From positions 45,030,569-45,094,568 of the forward strand of contig NC_088776.1 of NCBI RefSeq assembly GCF_954871325.1: a stretch of DNA of 64,000 nt. Reading direction: 5' to 3'. This DNA is from Gordionus sp. m RMFG-2023 (taxonomy: Eukaryota > Nematomorpha > Gordioida > Chordodea > Parachordodidae). The position numbers were made by a program, and so were the translations under genes. Below the pieces are notes generated by a model, which worked only from the letters and a program-made list of their open reading frames with translations, ran no database searches and was not told where the DNA came from. This document shows, piece after piece, positions 1 to 11,954 of this stretch. Within the stretch, counting starts at the first letter, position 1, and every line of letters starts with the position of its first letter.

Positions 1-888
1 GCACCTTCGGCAAAATTATGATATATACCTCTCGACAATTAATAATTGGTTAATGTCAGCTAGGTGTCATGAAGTATGTTTTTATATCTAACTGCAATAT
101 ATTTTAGAAATATTTACGTCTAGATTCTTAATCCTAATCTTAAATACCATGAATAATAATTGAAATAAAACCCTAAACTATATTCTATCATCTATGTGAG
201 TATTTATATACTAGTATCTTTTAAATTCACTTTTATCACGACTGTGGATTTAGGGTATTTGGAGACAATCGCTCGTCACATTTTTTAAATATATCTAAGG
301 GGTGAGGGATTATTGAAAAAAGAAACCAGATATATTGTACGTATCCAAAGTTTAGGAATGCATTAAATTATATGAAAATAGAGTTAATTTTAATTAATAT
401 AACAATATCAAAAAAAGTATAATAGGCTTTTGGAAATTCCTAAATAATCTATTGATTGAAAATTCATACTTGAAAATAAAATGACACCATTTCTTTTGGG
501 AATTCGGCCTTAAAATGTATCTACTGAAAAAAAAGAAGAGTTTTCAAATATATTTTTGAATCTAAACTCTACTGAGGTGCATGACTGCTGGTTTCACAAT
601 AAAGATTGTAATTCAAACAATATTTCTATTTAAATTAGATTGACTTATAATTATAATTTAGATAAGCATTATACATAAGGATTATTTAAAATTTGAGTAT
701 TAGTCAAAAGTGCTAGAGTCTTATTTGATGAACATTAGTTTGATTTATTCAAATATTATTGCAAATCATATTTTCATTGAAATTAGGTTGACCGACTTCT
801 AATTATAAAGAATTAGATAAGCATCATGCATTTTCCGGTCCATAGCTAGAATTTTTTTCTTAGGGGTAACTGGAGGGGTATCGCGTTA
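1..888. other. AT-rich stretch without recognised gene
   Basis: No open frame, RNA gene or transposon terminus could be supported here. It is AT-rich unique-looking sequence leading up to the inverted tandem arrays that start near 889. Confidence 0.5.
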
Positions 889-1310
889 TTACAGAGAAAC
901 CATTACAGAGAAAACAATTATAGAGAAACTTTTACAGAGAAAACAATTATATAGAATGTCGATTATAGAGAATAATTTTATAGAGAATTATTTTATAGAG
1001 AATTATTTTATAGAGAATTATTTTATAGAGAATGTATTTTAGAGAGTTTTTTTTATAGAGAAAGCAATAATAGAGAATGTCATTTATAGAGAATGTCTTA
1101 TATAGAGAATGATTTTACAGAGAATTATTTTATAGAGAATGATTTTATAGAGAATAATTTTATAGAGAATGATTTTACAGAGAATGATTTTATAGAGAAT
1201 GATTTTATATAGAAAATGATTTTACAGAGAATAATTTTATAGAGAAAAATTTTATAGAGAATGATTTTATAAAGAATTATTTTATAAAGAATTTTACTTA
1301 AAGAATATGA
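889..1310 (+). repeat. Tandem array, about 15-bp TAGAGAATGATTTTA unit
   Basis: About 25 imperfect units of the form TAGAGAATGATTTTA/TTACAGAGAATGATTT run head to tail. Variation is mostly TATAG versus TACAG, and AATGAT versus AATTAT. It is the left arm of the fold-back element. The spacer and word are too short and irregular for a CRISPR. Confidence 0.85.
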
Positions 1311-1424
1311 TTAATTTATAAAAATATGTTATATATATTTGGGAATTTTACGAAATATATTTTGAAAAATAAGTATAAAATAAAATAGGTGTTGTTAAAA
1401 GTTTGGCAATGTAATGCAACTATT

Positions 1425-2818
1425 CAGGCGCGTACGCAGGAATTTGGTCTGGGGGGGGGGGGATAATAAATTTTTTTAAGAAATATTATTGTTTTTTAAA
1501 AATATTAAGCATAAATTTATTAGGACTAATAACTATATCTAATACATAATTTTAAATTAATGTGAATTATAAAAAAATTATATATAAAAATCACTTAAAT
1601 GACTCAAAATAGTAATTTGAATTTTTTGAGCCTTTAAAATTTATATATAAAATATAAAAAATTTAAATGTTGGAAATATAAATTAATATATAAAAAATTT
1701 CTTAGGAATAATTGTATTTTGTATGTTATATATTTACAATGTAAAATCCAATCTTCGTTGGGATTGAGCTAATTTTTCAATTATCTCATCCTTGCTTGTC
1801 ATCAAATACCTATGAATATTCAAAAGATCCAAACCTTTCAATCTACTTTCAGAAGTTGTACTTCTTGGTATGTTTTTCAGAGACCTGCAGGCCCGGCCAC
1901 CAGACCGGACCGTATTTTAATATATCTAAAAATGCCCGGGCCAGGCCAGAAATTTTTTTAAAAAACACACGGGCTCGGCCTAAATTTAAAAAAAACACAC
2001 GGGCTGGGTCTAAATTTTTAAAAAAAAACACTCAGGCCGGGCCTGAAAATTTTTTTTTTTTAAATTTTTTTTAAAAAACACTCAGGCCGGGCCTGAAAAT
2101 TTTTTTAAAAAAAATATCCAGGCCGGGCTGTATATTTTAAAACAGCCTATGTTTTAAATCGTTATTATTAGCTATAAAAATCAAAAATGAATATAATTTA
2201 TTTTAAAAAAATCCGAGCTGGGCCTGAAAATTTTATTATAAAAAAAGCCGGGCCGGGCAAAATTTTTTTTTAAAAAAATACCCAGGCCGGGCTGTTAAAA
2301 CAGTTTATATTTGAAATCGTTATTATTAAAATCAAAAATAAATATAATTATTTTTAAAAAATCCGGGCTGGGCCTGAAAATTTTATTTTTAAAAAAGCCG
2401 GGCCGGGCCTGAAAATTTTATTTAAAAAAAAGCTGGGCCGGGCCTGAATTTTTTAACCGGGCCATGCCCTGCAAATGGTACCTCTGCAGGGCTTTGTTAT
2501 TCTTCTTAAAAAAGATAATGTTCTCACATTATCTTACTAATGGGAAGATTACAAATATATATAAACTCTTTTAATACATTGGGAATATAATCTTAAATGT
2601 GTTTGAAAAAATGCAGAGCATCCATAGCATTTTTTGGGACTATATCTACCATAGTTAATCTTATAAACATAGTTATTCAGCTAATAAGGCATCATAAGAT
2701 ACTATAACATCTTCATGATAAAAATCTAACAAATATATTTTTTCTATCACCACCTGAAAAAGGTTGGGAAGGCTTTTGTGGAAGTAATATTTGCAGATTG
2801 GTAAGTGCTGCATGATGA
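1425..2818 (-). mobile_element. hAT family A, copy 1 (truncated)
   Basis: Starts CAGGCGCGTACGCAGG followed by a G run, exactly as the complete copy at 45929-47802, and stays homologous to it until about 2818. The missing 3' end is replaced by a copy of the fold-back arm sequence (2820-2862 matches 3482-3524). On the minus strand it encodes the end of a hAT transposase: a stretch near 2500-2700 ending RTLSFLRRIT, and after the nested insert [16 protein letters not shown] and LNIHRYLMTSKDEIIEKL (1750-1877). That is the classic hAT C-terminal signature S-ERxFSxLxxIKNxLRSTM. It is non-functional. Confidence 0.8.
1878..2496. mobile_element. GGCCGGGC-rich hAT MITE nested in hAT-A
   Basis: Starts CAGAGACCTGCAGGCC. 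Ends GGTACCTCTGCAGGGCTTTG, whose complement matches the left end of the full-length hAT at 48805-50608. The interior alternates GGCCGGGCCTGAAAATTTT with A/T tracts at a period of about 38-42 bp. It splits the transposase frame of hAT-A between FLRRI and KNIPRST. The same insertion at the same codon is present in the 45.9-kb copy (46325-46638). Confidence 0.8.
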
Positions 2819-3699
2819 AATAAATTTCGTAAAATTCCTTACAAATCATGTCAAAATTTGGTTCATCTCTTAGTGACAAATAACTTTTAACTTAAGAATG
2901 GATTATCGGTGTGTCCCATCTATAATTAAAATTTTTTTAGGAAGAAGAATAATAATATAAGTAAGAACTAAATAAATTTTGCTGAAAGCTTATAAATGAA
3001 AATCTCTACATTAGTTTTGTCAAATCAAGTGGTTACCATTAACTAGCTACACTAAATTTTTGCTAAAAAATATTTAGAACTAGTTACATTTACAAAATCG
3101 TAACTGTAGCTGCTACATTTTTTAGAAAGTAACTGCCAAAAGTAACTAGTTACTTAATTTAAATAAATATAATTAAATAATAAATTTAAATTTGTAAAAT
3201 TATTTTATATTCTTTTACTATATGATTTAATTAGTCAATGAATTTATATTAATATAAATATATTATATTTAAGGTAATTTAATCTATCCGGCTAACCCTG
3301 AATCTACTATCCACTAAAGATAATTGTAACTAGTGACAAGTTATATTTAAAAAAAGAAAACTCTTAACTGTAACTTGTTATATTTTTCCAAATTTAACTA
3401 CTAACTTAACTAGTTGCATTACATTGCCAAAGTAACTTTTAACAACACTACCTATTTTATTTTGTACTTATCTTTAAAAATAAATTTCGTAAAATTCCTT
3501 ACAAATCATGTCAAAATTTTGTTTCCTAATAATCGAAAAACCTTGTGCAAAGATAAACAAATTTTTCTGTATCGATTGTAATAATTCAAAAACTACCCAA
3601 TTATTCGCTTATATAAGGTAATTCTAATATATAATATTATGTCAAATATTGTAATTTATTTTTCCTATGACTATATATAACATTTTTCATAAAATAATC

Positions 3700-4056
3700 A
3701 TATTCTTAAATAAAAAATAATATTCTTTATAAAATAATTCTATAAAATACATTCATTATAAAATAATTCTCTATAAAATAATTCCCTATAAAATACATTC
3801 ATTATAAAATAATTCTCTATAAAATACATTCTCTATAAAATCATTCTCTATAAAATCATTCTCTACAAAATCATTCTCTATAAAATCATTCTCTATATTC
3901 TCTATAAAATCATTCTCTGTAAAATCATTCTCTGTAAAATCATTCTCTATATCATTATCTGTAAAATAATTCTCTGTAAAATTATTCTCTATAAACGACA
4001 TTCTCTATAATTGTTTTCTCTATAAAAGTTTCTCTGTAAAATACATTCTCTGTAAT
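3700..4056 (-). repeat. Inverted counterpart of the 15-bp tandem array
   Basis: The same word as at 889-1310 in reverse complement (TCTCTATAAAATCATTC repeated). The outermost part matches the other arm unit by unit, so the arms are homologous inverted copies rather than independent satellites. The array reads through as a low-complexity ENDFIENDF-type open frame, which I do not regard as a gene. Confidence 0.85.
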
Positions 4057-6538
4057 GCCGTGGAACCACTAGAGGGAAGGGGGCTAAATTTTTTGAGGTA
4101 TTTAGATTATAAATTATGGTTCGATCACTTTTTATCATTTTATAGCGAATAAGCAGATTCGAATAACAAATAAAAATATGCATTATATATCCTAAAATAT
4201 AAATAATTGGTAAATGACTAAATTAGGTAATATTAATCATAATTTATGGAATATAATATTACATAAATTTTTATTAATAATGATTTATGTAATATTAATG
4301 ATTATTTATGCAATATTAAGGTTAATTTATGTATATATATTTTTTAAACATAATTCCCTTCTAAATATGAAGTAGCAAAAAATTCCAAATCGTTAAAAAT
4401 ATTCTAAATGGAGTGTACATCTAGGGGCTAGGCTCCTAAAATACCTACTCCCCATTAGTTGCGGCCCTGTGCATTATTTTTTAGGATATTCTTAAATGAC
4501 TGAACGAACTTTAATTTGATTCAAAATTTCAAAGCAATTTTCTAAATTAGCTAGATTTTTTAAAGTACTATATAAGCATTCGATTATTTAATATAAATTT
4601 TTACTAGTCAAAAAAGCTTGATCTTAAATTTATTGACAAACCATTTAAAAAATCAGTTTGTTAACAACAATCATATAAGTATTTCAAGTAATTTAATTAT
4701 TTAATCAGGATATTAGTAAAAAGAGTTTGAGATTTAAATTATCGGTGGATACTATTACTTTATTAAAAATTGCAAGGCAAGGCATTTAAAAAATCGTTGT
4801 ATTAAGTTATTACTTTATAATAAAAGAATTATGCTTAAAATTTTGGATTAGAAGATAAATTATAGGATCTTATGTGTATCCTCTTTACTCATTTCATGGA
4901 ATATATGATATTCTTGGTTTTTGAGGTAACCCAATGTGTCCCATGCAATGGTACTACGTGTCTTGTTACCAGCCTCATGCCGAGACTTTTGGCGGCCCAA
5001 GGCAAAAAATAATTTGGCAACCCCAAAAACACGATATACCTAAACTTATTTGATAACTTTTCGCAATGAAAATAAAAGAATATAAATACCTTATTAAATT
5101 TTAATCATAAATGAAATGAGTAATGCACATTATAAAAATGAATATAATTATAGATTAAAATATTGCGATTTTATTTTCCTCCTCGCCTTTTTATTTGCAA
5201 AAGAGGATATTATGTCATTAGAATCTAAGGATGAGGGGATATCATTTCCTATTGAAATTAAAGAGAGATTAACAAGTCGGTCCTTTTCCATACAGAATCG
5301 TAGATAAGTTAATTAATTTGAAAATCTGCTTTCTGCGGATGTGACGGTAATTGGAATGATTAAAATAATCCTTAATAATTAATGTTAATATAACATAAAA
5401 TTTCCAATAGAGTTTTTATTCAATTAGTAGATTTTGAGGATTAATAATGTATCCTGATCTGTTAAATATCTAATGGACAAGATATTTTTATCTCACTTTC
5501 AGGCTATCCATTCTGGTATACATAATATCGATCCAAAATTTTATTTTGTAAATCATTATTAAACTTATACAGAGTCTTTTCAGGATTTCAAAACATTACC
5601 TTCAACTTATTTTGCATAATTGAAAATGACACAAGTAAACGGTATTTGTAAAATTTGAATTGAAACTACAAATTTGCTATATTTTTAACTTAAAAGATAC
5701 ATTATGAAAGATACATTGCAGTTTGAACTTTGAACATATTTATGCGGTTCATTGATCCCCCTTTGAGATTTTTTTATAATGGTTTGAACAATACCGTTAA
5801 TTCTGGTCTTGTGGTTCGATTCGAGTGATTAGAGATTAATTCACTTGAAAAATTACTACAAATATATTTTCTTATAATATGGAAATCTATAACTTAAAGT
5901 TTGAGCACCAAGTTTTGTATATTTTTTATATAATGTTTTCCTTACTATTTAGAATTAGTGTATAATTTTTATTTAAATCTAAATTCATTGTGAAAAATTC
6001 ATTCAAGTATTTAATTTAAGATTTTCTATTTCTATTCTCGTAACATTTCAAATTCCATTATCAACGTTATATGAATGCTTTTAATATATTATAAACTTGA
6101 TCATCTCCTTTTAAACTTTTGTCGGATAAACTTATTCGAAATTTTTTTACACTTATTATATTAAAAATTGAGGGTCATAGACCCGGGAAAAGCTAATTTT
6201 TAATATGAGAATAAGGAATTAGCAGATATGATTTATATAAATATATTCCATGTATGTTTTAAAAGTTTATTTTGCTACCTTATCGATTTGTTTGTTTCAT
6301 TGAAATAAGTTAATATACATACTATGATAAAGTTTAGATTTAAAAAAAAGGAAGATATGCTATAGATAAATATTAATGAAATATGCTTTTTTAAATATCA
6401 TATCCAAATTATTCATTGGGTTATTTATAATAATACAGTCAATATTTTAGAAAGGCTAAATATTTATTATAGATATAATTATTTATTAAAAAAATATGCA
6501 AATTTATTTTGTAAATAAATATTATTATAAAAAAAAGC
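4057..6538. other. Intergenic, transposon debris only
   Basis: No convincing gene. A hAT-like right end (GGGGAGTAGGTATTTT in complement, running to GCGGCCCTG near 4472) and a short GGCGGCCC-containing fragment near 4995 look like old transposon ends without partners. The 63-codon frame at 5116-5307 has no recognisable features. Confidence 0.45.
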
Positions 6539-9500
6539 ATGGTTATTGAAAATCAACATGATATCGATATATTCAACCAACATAAATACAAATTAGTAAC
6601 TCGCACCTTGTTATATAACGATAACGCGATTTATACCGAAAAAATGGATAGGTGCCAGATACAAGATGGAAAAGTTCACGACAGCAGAGATTTTTACTTG
6701 ATACATCTCAATAATGTTTTTCTATGCGTTGCGCTTGTCTTTCCCATCATCTATCGTTGTCAAAGATGGATTTTCCAGTTTTGCATTATTAGTGGCTCTT
6801 CTCTCAACATAATTTGGTGGAGTATAAATAGAGATATCTTTGACAATCAGAAAAAACTAACAATAAGTAGTAATTATAGTAAAACAGACTTATACAATGA
6901 CTCGTTACTTGTTGGAATCAATTATTTGTATATCAAATTAAATTCACACAATGCAATCAAAAACCTCTCAGATGAAAACTTTGCAACACATTCTGTAAAA
7001 TTAATTACTTCTATAAACGTAACAAACCACTTACAAAAAATGGACACTTATAATGACATCGACTTTTTACTTTGGAACATCACCTTTTTGATCATAAATT
7101 TCGTTCACCTCTGTTTTCTTATAAATTCAAATTACATAAATTGTCGACTTGATCCTGTCCGTATCCTTTTTTATGATAAATATTTTAAACCATTAAATAT
7201 ATCGAAATACGAATTCTCCGGCTTTTTAAAAGCTTCTGTCATATCAGCGTATTCTTTTAATCATCCAAACGAATCTTCCGCGAATTTTAAAAATATAAAG
7301 GTTAATGACAAAATCTCGAAAACAGTTGCTATAAATATAATACATCCTAAAAAATCAGGAATCCATTATCAAAAATACGTGTCTCATATCAAAAGTGTTT
7401 ACCCTTACTTATCTTTATCAGGTTTCGAGAAGCGAATCGTATTCGCCACTAAGACCCTGAATAAAAATAAATTCAAGTTTGATCCGTTTAAACTTCACTA
7501 TTTGTTGGAAGGGAGGTATAAAAAAATTATTTTTTATATTATACTGTATTTTTGCTTTTATAAATTATATCATTTCTGGTGTGTAACTCAAAGTTTAGTA
7601 ATTTTTGGAACAAAGGTTGAAAAAACTTAAATAAAATTTATCATAACTAAAAGTTTCCAGTCAAGCGATCTCCAAAATGCAAATTATAAATGATATTGGT
7701 TAAAATTTTGATTAAAAACATAGTCTCATCGAAGTAATTCCAATGTAGGGTTTTGTTTGTATAGATATTTCATAGAAAATTTTATAATTTTCCTAAAGAA
7801 GACAAACATTTTTTAAAAATGAAATCTAATTTAATAAAAGCATAACCTAAATTTTGTGATTTTATTAATTAAATGTTCTGTTTTAGATATGTTAAAGAAA
7901 ATTATGATTTTATTCGATAATGTCTTTTTTTATATTATTTTATAATCACATAAATCATGTATATTATAGTTGATGAAGAGATATGCAATGGGCGAGATTT
8001 AGTTTCTGAAGAGAATTGTCCTCCCGCCTATTTGTTTAAATATATTATTGGTCTAAATATATTATTCCCGCTCACCAATTTGAAAATATTTTTTTTGCTA
8101 AGCTAACAAAATGGTAAAATTCTTTTTCAAAGGGTTTTTTTCCTTGTTTTAAAATGATAATATTTTCCATATTTTGTCGATATACTCTGAATATATGGAA
8201 AACTAAGATTTCTTTGGGTTATGATATTTAGAGTTTAATAAACAATGATCAGATTTTATTTTTATACCTTTTAGGGGTCTCCCTTAGTTCAAATCATCCC
8301 CTGACTTATACGTAATATATACTAATTCCATAGCAGTTAAATATCTAGGCTGCAATTGGCGAGAAATGAAAGATTCCGAAATGTTTTGCCACGAATCAAA
8401 CCATCAACCCTTCGCTTCATATTTTTCAACCTACTGACCCACCAGCTATCATAAAAAACAATTTTTTAAAATATATACATTAGTGTTGTTAAAAAACTAG
8501 ATTTAGCTGATTTTAAAAAAGCGGTGACTTCAGGATTTTAGATAAATAAATATTTATTTAAACCTCGAGACCTAGCCAAATCATACCAAAAAGATTTGGC
8601 CATTTTTTGGCAAAATATTTCATTTGATTCTCCCTTCAAATATTTTGGCGGGCATACCATTAAAAAATGAAAAATTCTTAAATGAGGAATTAATTTTTAA
8701 TAAATATAAGCCTGTACAGACAATCTTAGCACATACATTATTTCAAACCCATCCACCTATCTAATTTTTTAAAAAAAATTTCTGCCTATCCATATTGGAG
8801 TGTGGACATACATGCCAAAACTTTACTCATTGCAGACAGGTAAGGTGTAAATTGGGCAAGTAGGAAATTTAAATTTCCTTAATTTAACGTGTTTAATATA
8901 TTCTAATTGATTAATATCTAGCAATCCCCGTTAATTAGATTAGACACTTTAAATAAATTGTTCTGCCTACATGGCCCCCATATTAAACTTACTTCATTTC
9001 AATTGACTTATTAAGGATCTACCATATATGCAATTTAATTTAATAACCAAAAAGACATCTTGACTATATTATATTATAGAAAACGGGAATAATGTTAACT
9101 TAGCTGACCAATCATTACAATACTTATCATAATTTATAATATTATAGTATCAGAGTTGAAATCGGAAAGATTCATATCCATGATATTCCTCCCATGAATT
9201 TTATTAATTCTCTCGAGTGGGATTTTATGATACACTCTTCGCTTAAAACGAAATCAAATGATCATCTACTCATAAATCAGGTTAGTTTATCGATTAAATT
9301 TCTTTTTATAATTACAATTTGTTAATATATATAATTCAATGAAATCATCAAAGGTTACCACTTCTGTATAGTTGGCTTCTATATAATATCACAACTTAAG
9401 TAGATTTACTACTCAATAAATTATTACAATGTATAAAAATATTTTTAAATAAATAGTATTTGATTAATCATGAAAATACCAGAAGATGTATTAATTTATA

Positions 9501-11905
9501 TAAATCTAACCATAAGCTTTCTCCTATAAATTAATCCCATCTCATATCAGTCTTTATCACACTAGTGTGGATAAAAGCTCGTGACTTTTTGGAAATGTTT
9601 GTTATTAATAGATATATAAATTCTAAATCTAGCCATATCACATTAATTAATAATCATTATTTGGCTAAGCCCGGGAACCCCCCTTAATGACGTAGTTTGT
9701 ATTTAGGTTTGGTAAAAATTCCATGAGTTAAGGCTAAATAACTTATAAAATTAACACATTTAGGCCGTCCTAGTAGAATCATATTTATAAAAAAATATAA
9801 ATAAATCTAGTTTTTACCAAGAGTCTGTAGTAAACTAATCAAATTTAAAATATTTTTTTAGAACCTGAAAAACTTATAGACTCTAAACCCGAATTCTTTG
9901 TTAATGCATTTCAGCAAATGCTATGCATTACCATAAAACTTTACTTCAAATGTAATTACATATCCTAAACTAGGTATATAAGCTAAAAAGACCTGACGTG
10001 GCCTAGATTTATTATAAATTCTTACTGAAAATCCGTTACCTAACCAAAAGGAATTTTTTTTTGTTGTATTTATAGTCAGGAATATGTTTTCTAACTTAAA
10101 AGCGCGTAGCCTAAAATTCAGTAGAAATGCCTTATATCATCATTATTAAAACTTTTATATTTATTTAAATTATTTAGCAAAAACAATATCTTCCATAATC
10201 ACTATTATAATTTTTGTTAATATATTATAAAGGTTAATGCTATTATTTTAAATAGCTTATTATCTTATTAAAGTTGGATTTAAATATTAAAATACATCTT
10301 TGTCTCCTGTGAAGTTAAAAAACGGCTTTAAGTAAGACTGAATAATATATTTAAACATGTGTGAATGGTAGGGGAAATCAATGTATAAATAAATATTAAA
10401 TATAAATGTTTTGTTGATTTAACTAAAACTAGGCACAGGAAGGTCTGGGTGCAATCAAGGATTAGTAATATAATAGATATTGGATTAGATTCATATTTAT
10501 CAACACATAATATTTTGCTATTTTTAACCTATGGCCTGGGGTTTATAAATAATGAAATGATTAAAATTTGATTATAATCAGGGACATGGAACGGAACGTT
10601 TACGGAACTGAACTTGCTTCCGGAACCTTCCCGAAACAAAATATATAAATTTCTTATTTATTTCTATAATATAAAAATAAAAATTTTAATCTATCTAACA
10701 TACATATATTAAGTTTTTTTTTCTTTTATAATTTTTTTTTATAATAGTTAAGAATCATTAATCATATTAAACTATACAATACTAGCAAGGTAATAACAAT
10801 TAGCAAACAAGTAGTAAATTAAGAAATTAAAAAAAGGGGAAACATTTTTATCAAATTTTAAAAATTTATTTAACTGTTTTTTTCTATAAAATTAATTTGT
10901 TTTCTTATTAAATAAAATTTTAAATGGACAAAAAATAAAAAAATTTCAAGCGAATCTTTTAGGCAAATCAAAAAATTTGCTATAATACTGGGAGTCCAAT
11001 AAAATAAAAAATCCCATCCTGCATGAATTGTCCCAAATCGTATTAGTAACTCCATTTAGCCAGATAAGTGTTGAACGTTGTTTTTTTGACACTCAAACAC
11101 CACAAAGAACCAATATAAATGATAATCTTTTAGAAAATATATTATTGCTTCGATGCAATAATTGATTCATTTAATAATTAAACAAAGATTAATTAAAATG
11201 TGTATATTAAAAAATATATTTTTCTAAGAACGTTCCAAGCTGGAACGGAACAATTTAACTTGGCCTTAACCTGAACGAAACGGTGACACAAAAATACCCT
11301 TGTTCAGGGTCCCTGGTTATGATATAATAATTAATATTTTTAAAAAATTGATGGACAATTCTTTCGTTATATATCCAATAATATATTTGGAAAATTCATT
11401 GCGGTAATGTTTCGCCCAGTAATACGAGGTTTTTATATTCCGGTTACCTTATATAATTTTTTATTTATTTAATCACAAGGTTAGTTATAAGCCTCTATCA
11501 GACGATATCATATACCTTTCGTGGGACAAAGAATTTCTTTTTCATTATTTTTTATCCAACGACACATTGGAAACACAAAATAAAAATCCGTTTTTAATTA
11601 AATGCATATTGAGTATGGACATACTTAAAAAGTTATTCGACGTTAGAGAAACAGTGGTTAAAGATAGTCCGAAATCTTTAAATGATGAAAAACAACTACA
11701 CAAAATAGATATTAAAGGAAAGTCATGCGAAGCACAAAAAATAATTAAAAAATCGGCTTTATCAACTAGAACACCCCTAATCGTGATTAAAAAAAGCGAT
11801 AAAAACTTTTTCAACAAGATAAAATACGAACCGAATCCAGTTTCGAGTGATACTTATTTTATTTCAACAGGTACTAAACATGCTCTCCAAAGATTACAAT
11901 ACTAA
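6539..11905 (+). CDS. Popeye-domain membrane protein (POPDC/Bves-like)
   Basis: Two exons, 6539-7515 and 11485-11905, join at GGGAG|GTATAA and GGTTAG|TTATAA in matching phase to give about 465 aa. Popeye proteins are three-pass membrane proteins with a cytosolic cAMP-binding Popeye domain, known for control of ion channels and membrane trafficking in muscle and epithelia. Visible are two N-terminal hydrophobic helices (NNVFLCVALVFPIIY, then FCIISGSSLNIIWWSI) and a third, LLWNITFLIINFVHLCFLI. The family hallmark WNxxFLxIN(x)HL sits there. DKYFKPLNISKYEF matches the xLYxxxFxPLxxxxxxF stretch, and exon 2 DIIYLSWDKEFL matches the CRYLCWSRExL core, followed by ILSMDILKKLF for the IGxDIxxKLY end. 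The cAMP-site motifs DSPE and FQVT are not conserved (SLSGFE and FKLH lie at the corresponding places). A 3.97-kb intron contains a hAT remnant. The start is the first ATG of the frame; an upstream non-coding exon is possible. Confidence 0.8.
7516..10578 (+). other. Popeye-gene intron, no recognised element
   Basis: First three quarters of the intron of the Popeye-like gene. It is AT-rich and no terminal repeats, RT or transposase motifs were recognised. A short open stretch near 7960-8100 (DEEICNGRDLVSEENCPP) has no known match and no clear splice borders. Confidence 0.5.
10579..11315 (+). mobile_element. hAT remnant with GGAACG subterminal words
   Basis: Left end CAGGGACATGGAACGGAACG, right end AGGGTCCCTG. 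Flanks ATTATAAT and GTTATGAT differ at two of eight positions, consistent with an aged 8-bp hAT TSD. A plus-strand fragment at about 11058-11166 (ISVERCFFDTQTPQRTNIN, then LLENILLLRCNN) is the hAT C-terminal dimerisation region. At 737 bp it is an internally deleted copy. It sits in the Popeye-gene intron about 170 bp before the acceptor. Confidence 0.75.
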
Positions 11906-11948
11906 ACACCGCAATAATGTGTATATAAAAAATTTGAATATTAATCCA

Positions 11949-11954
11949 AATAAA
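11949..11954 (+). promoter_or_regulatory. AATAAA polyadenylation signal, Popeye-like gene
   Basis: An AATAAA hexamer lies 44 bp after the stop codon at 11905, the usual distance for 3'-end cleavage of this transcript. Confidence 0.5.

Larger units (their letters stand above)
1387..3452. mobile_element. hAT-like termini at the fold-back centre
   Basis: The left side (from 1387) reads GTGTTGTTAAAAGT, TTGGCAATGTAATGCAACTA. The right side (to 3452) is its inverse (GCATTACATTGCCAAAGTAA, then CTTTTAACAACACTA). The TAGTGTTGTTAAA terminus matches that of the intact MITE at 51636-51858, so this is probably a member of the same hAT group inserted in, or forming, the fold-back centre. AGTAACTAGTTACTT-like words recur at 3040-3430. 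No transposase of its own is visible, and its left half is interrupted by the hAT-A copy at 1425. Confidence 0.5.
889..4056. mobile_element. Fold-back DNA element with tandem-repeat arms
   Basis: The left arm (889-1388) and right arm (3453-4056) are inverted copies of each other. Both begin with ATTACAGAGAA, share ACTTTTAYAGAGAAAACAAT and AGAATGTCG, then become tandem 15-bp units. They end in a shared non-repetitive part (GGAATTTTACGAAATATATT on the left against the complement near 3475-3505). The centre is occupied by hAT-type sequence. No transposase specific to the fold-back could be recognised, and the two flanks give no clean target duplication, so the superfamily is unknown. The outer limits are set from the point where the inverted similarity stops. 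Confidence 0.7.

Noticed and set aside
1796-2074. 92-codon plus-strand frame rich in ARP and KNT
   Set aside because: Reads through the GGCCGGGC tandem units; composition is that of the repeat, and the true transposase lies on the other strand.
1878-2496. Nested MITE as a functional intron of the hAT-A transposase
   Set aside because: Donor AGAG|GTACC and acceptor CTGCAG|GTCTC exist, but the phases (1 and 2) do not match in either copy, so splicing there would not restore the frame. Kept only as a remark.
3786-4001. Open frame encoding repeated ENDFIENDFTEN
   Set aside because: It is a by-product of the 15-bp tandem array read in one frame. The opposite arm and other frames are equally open, and there is no gene context.
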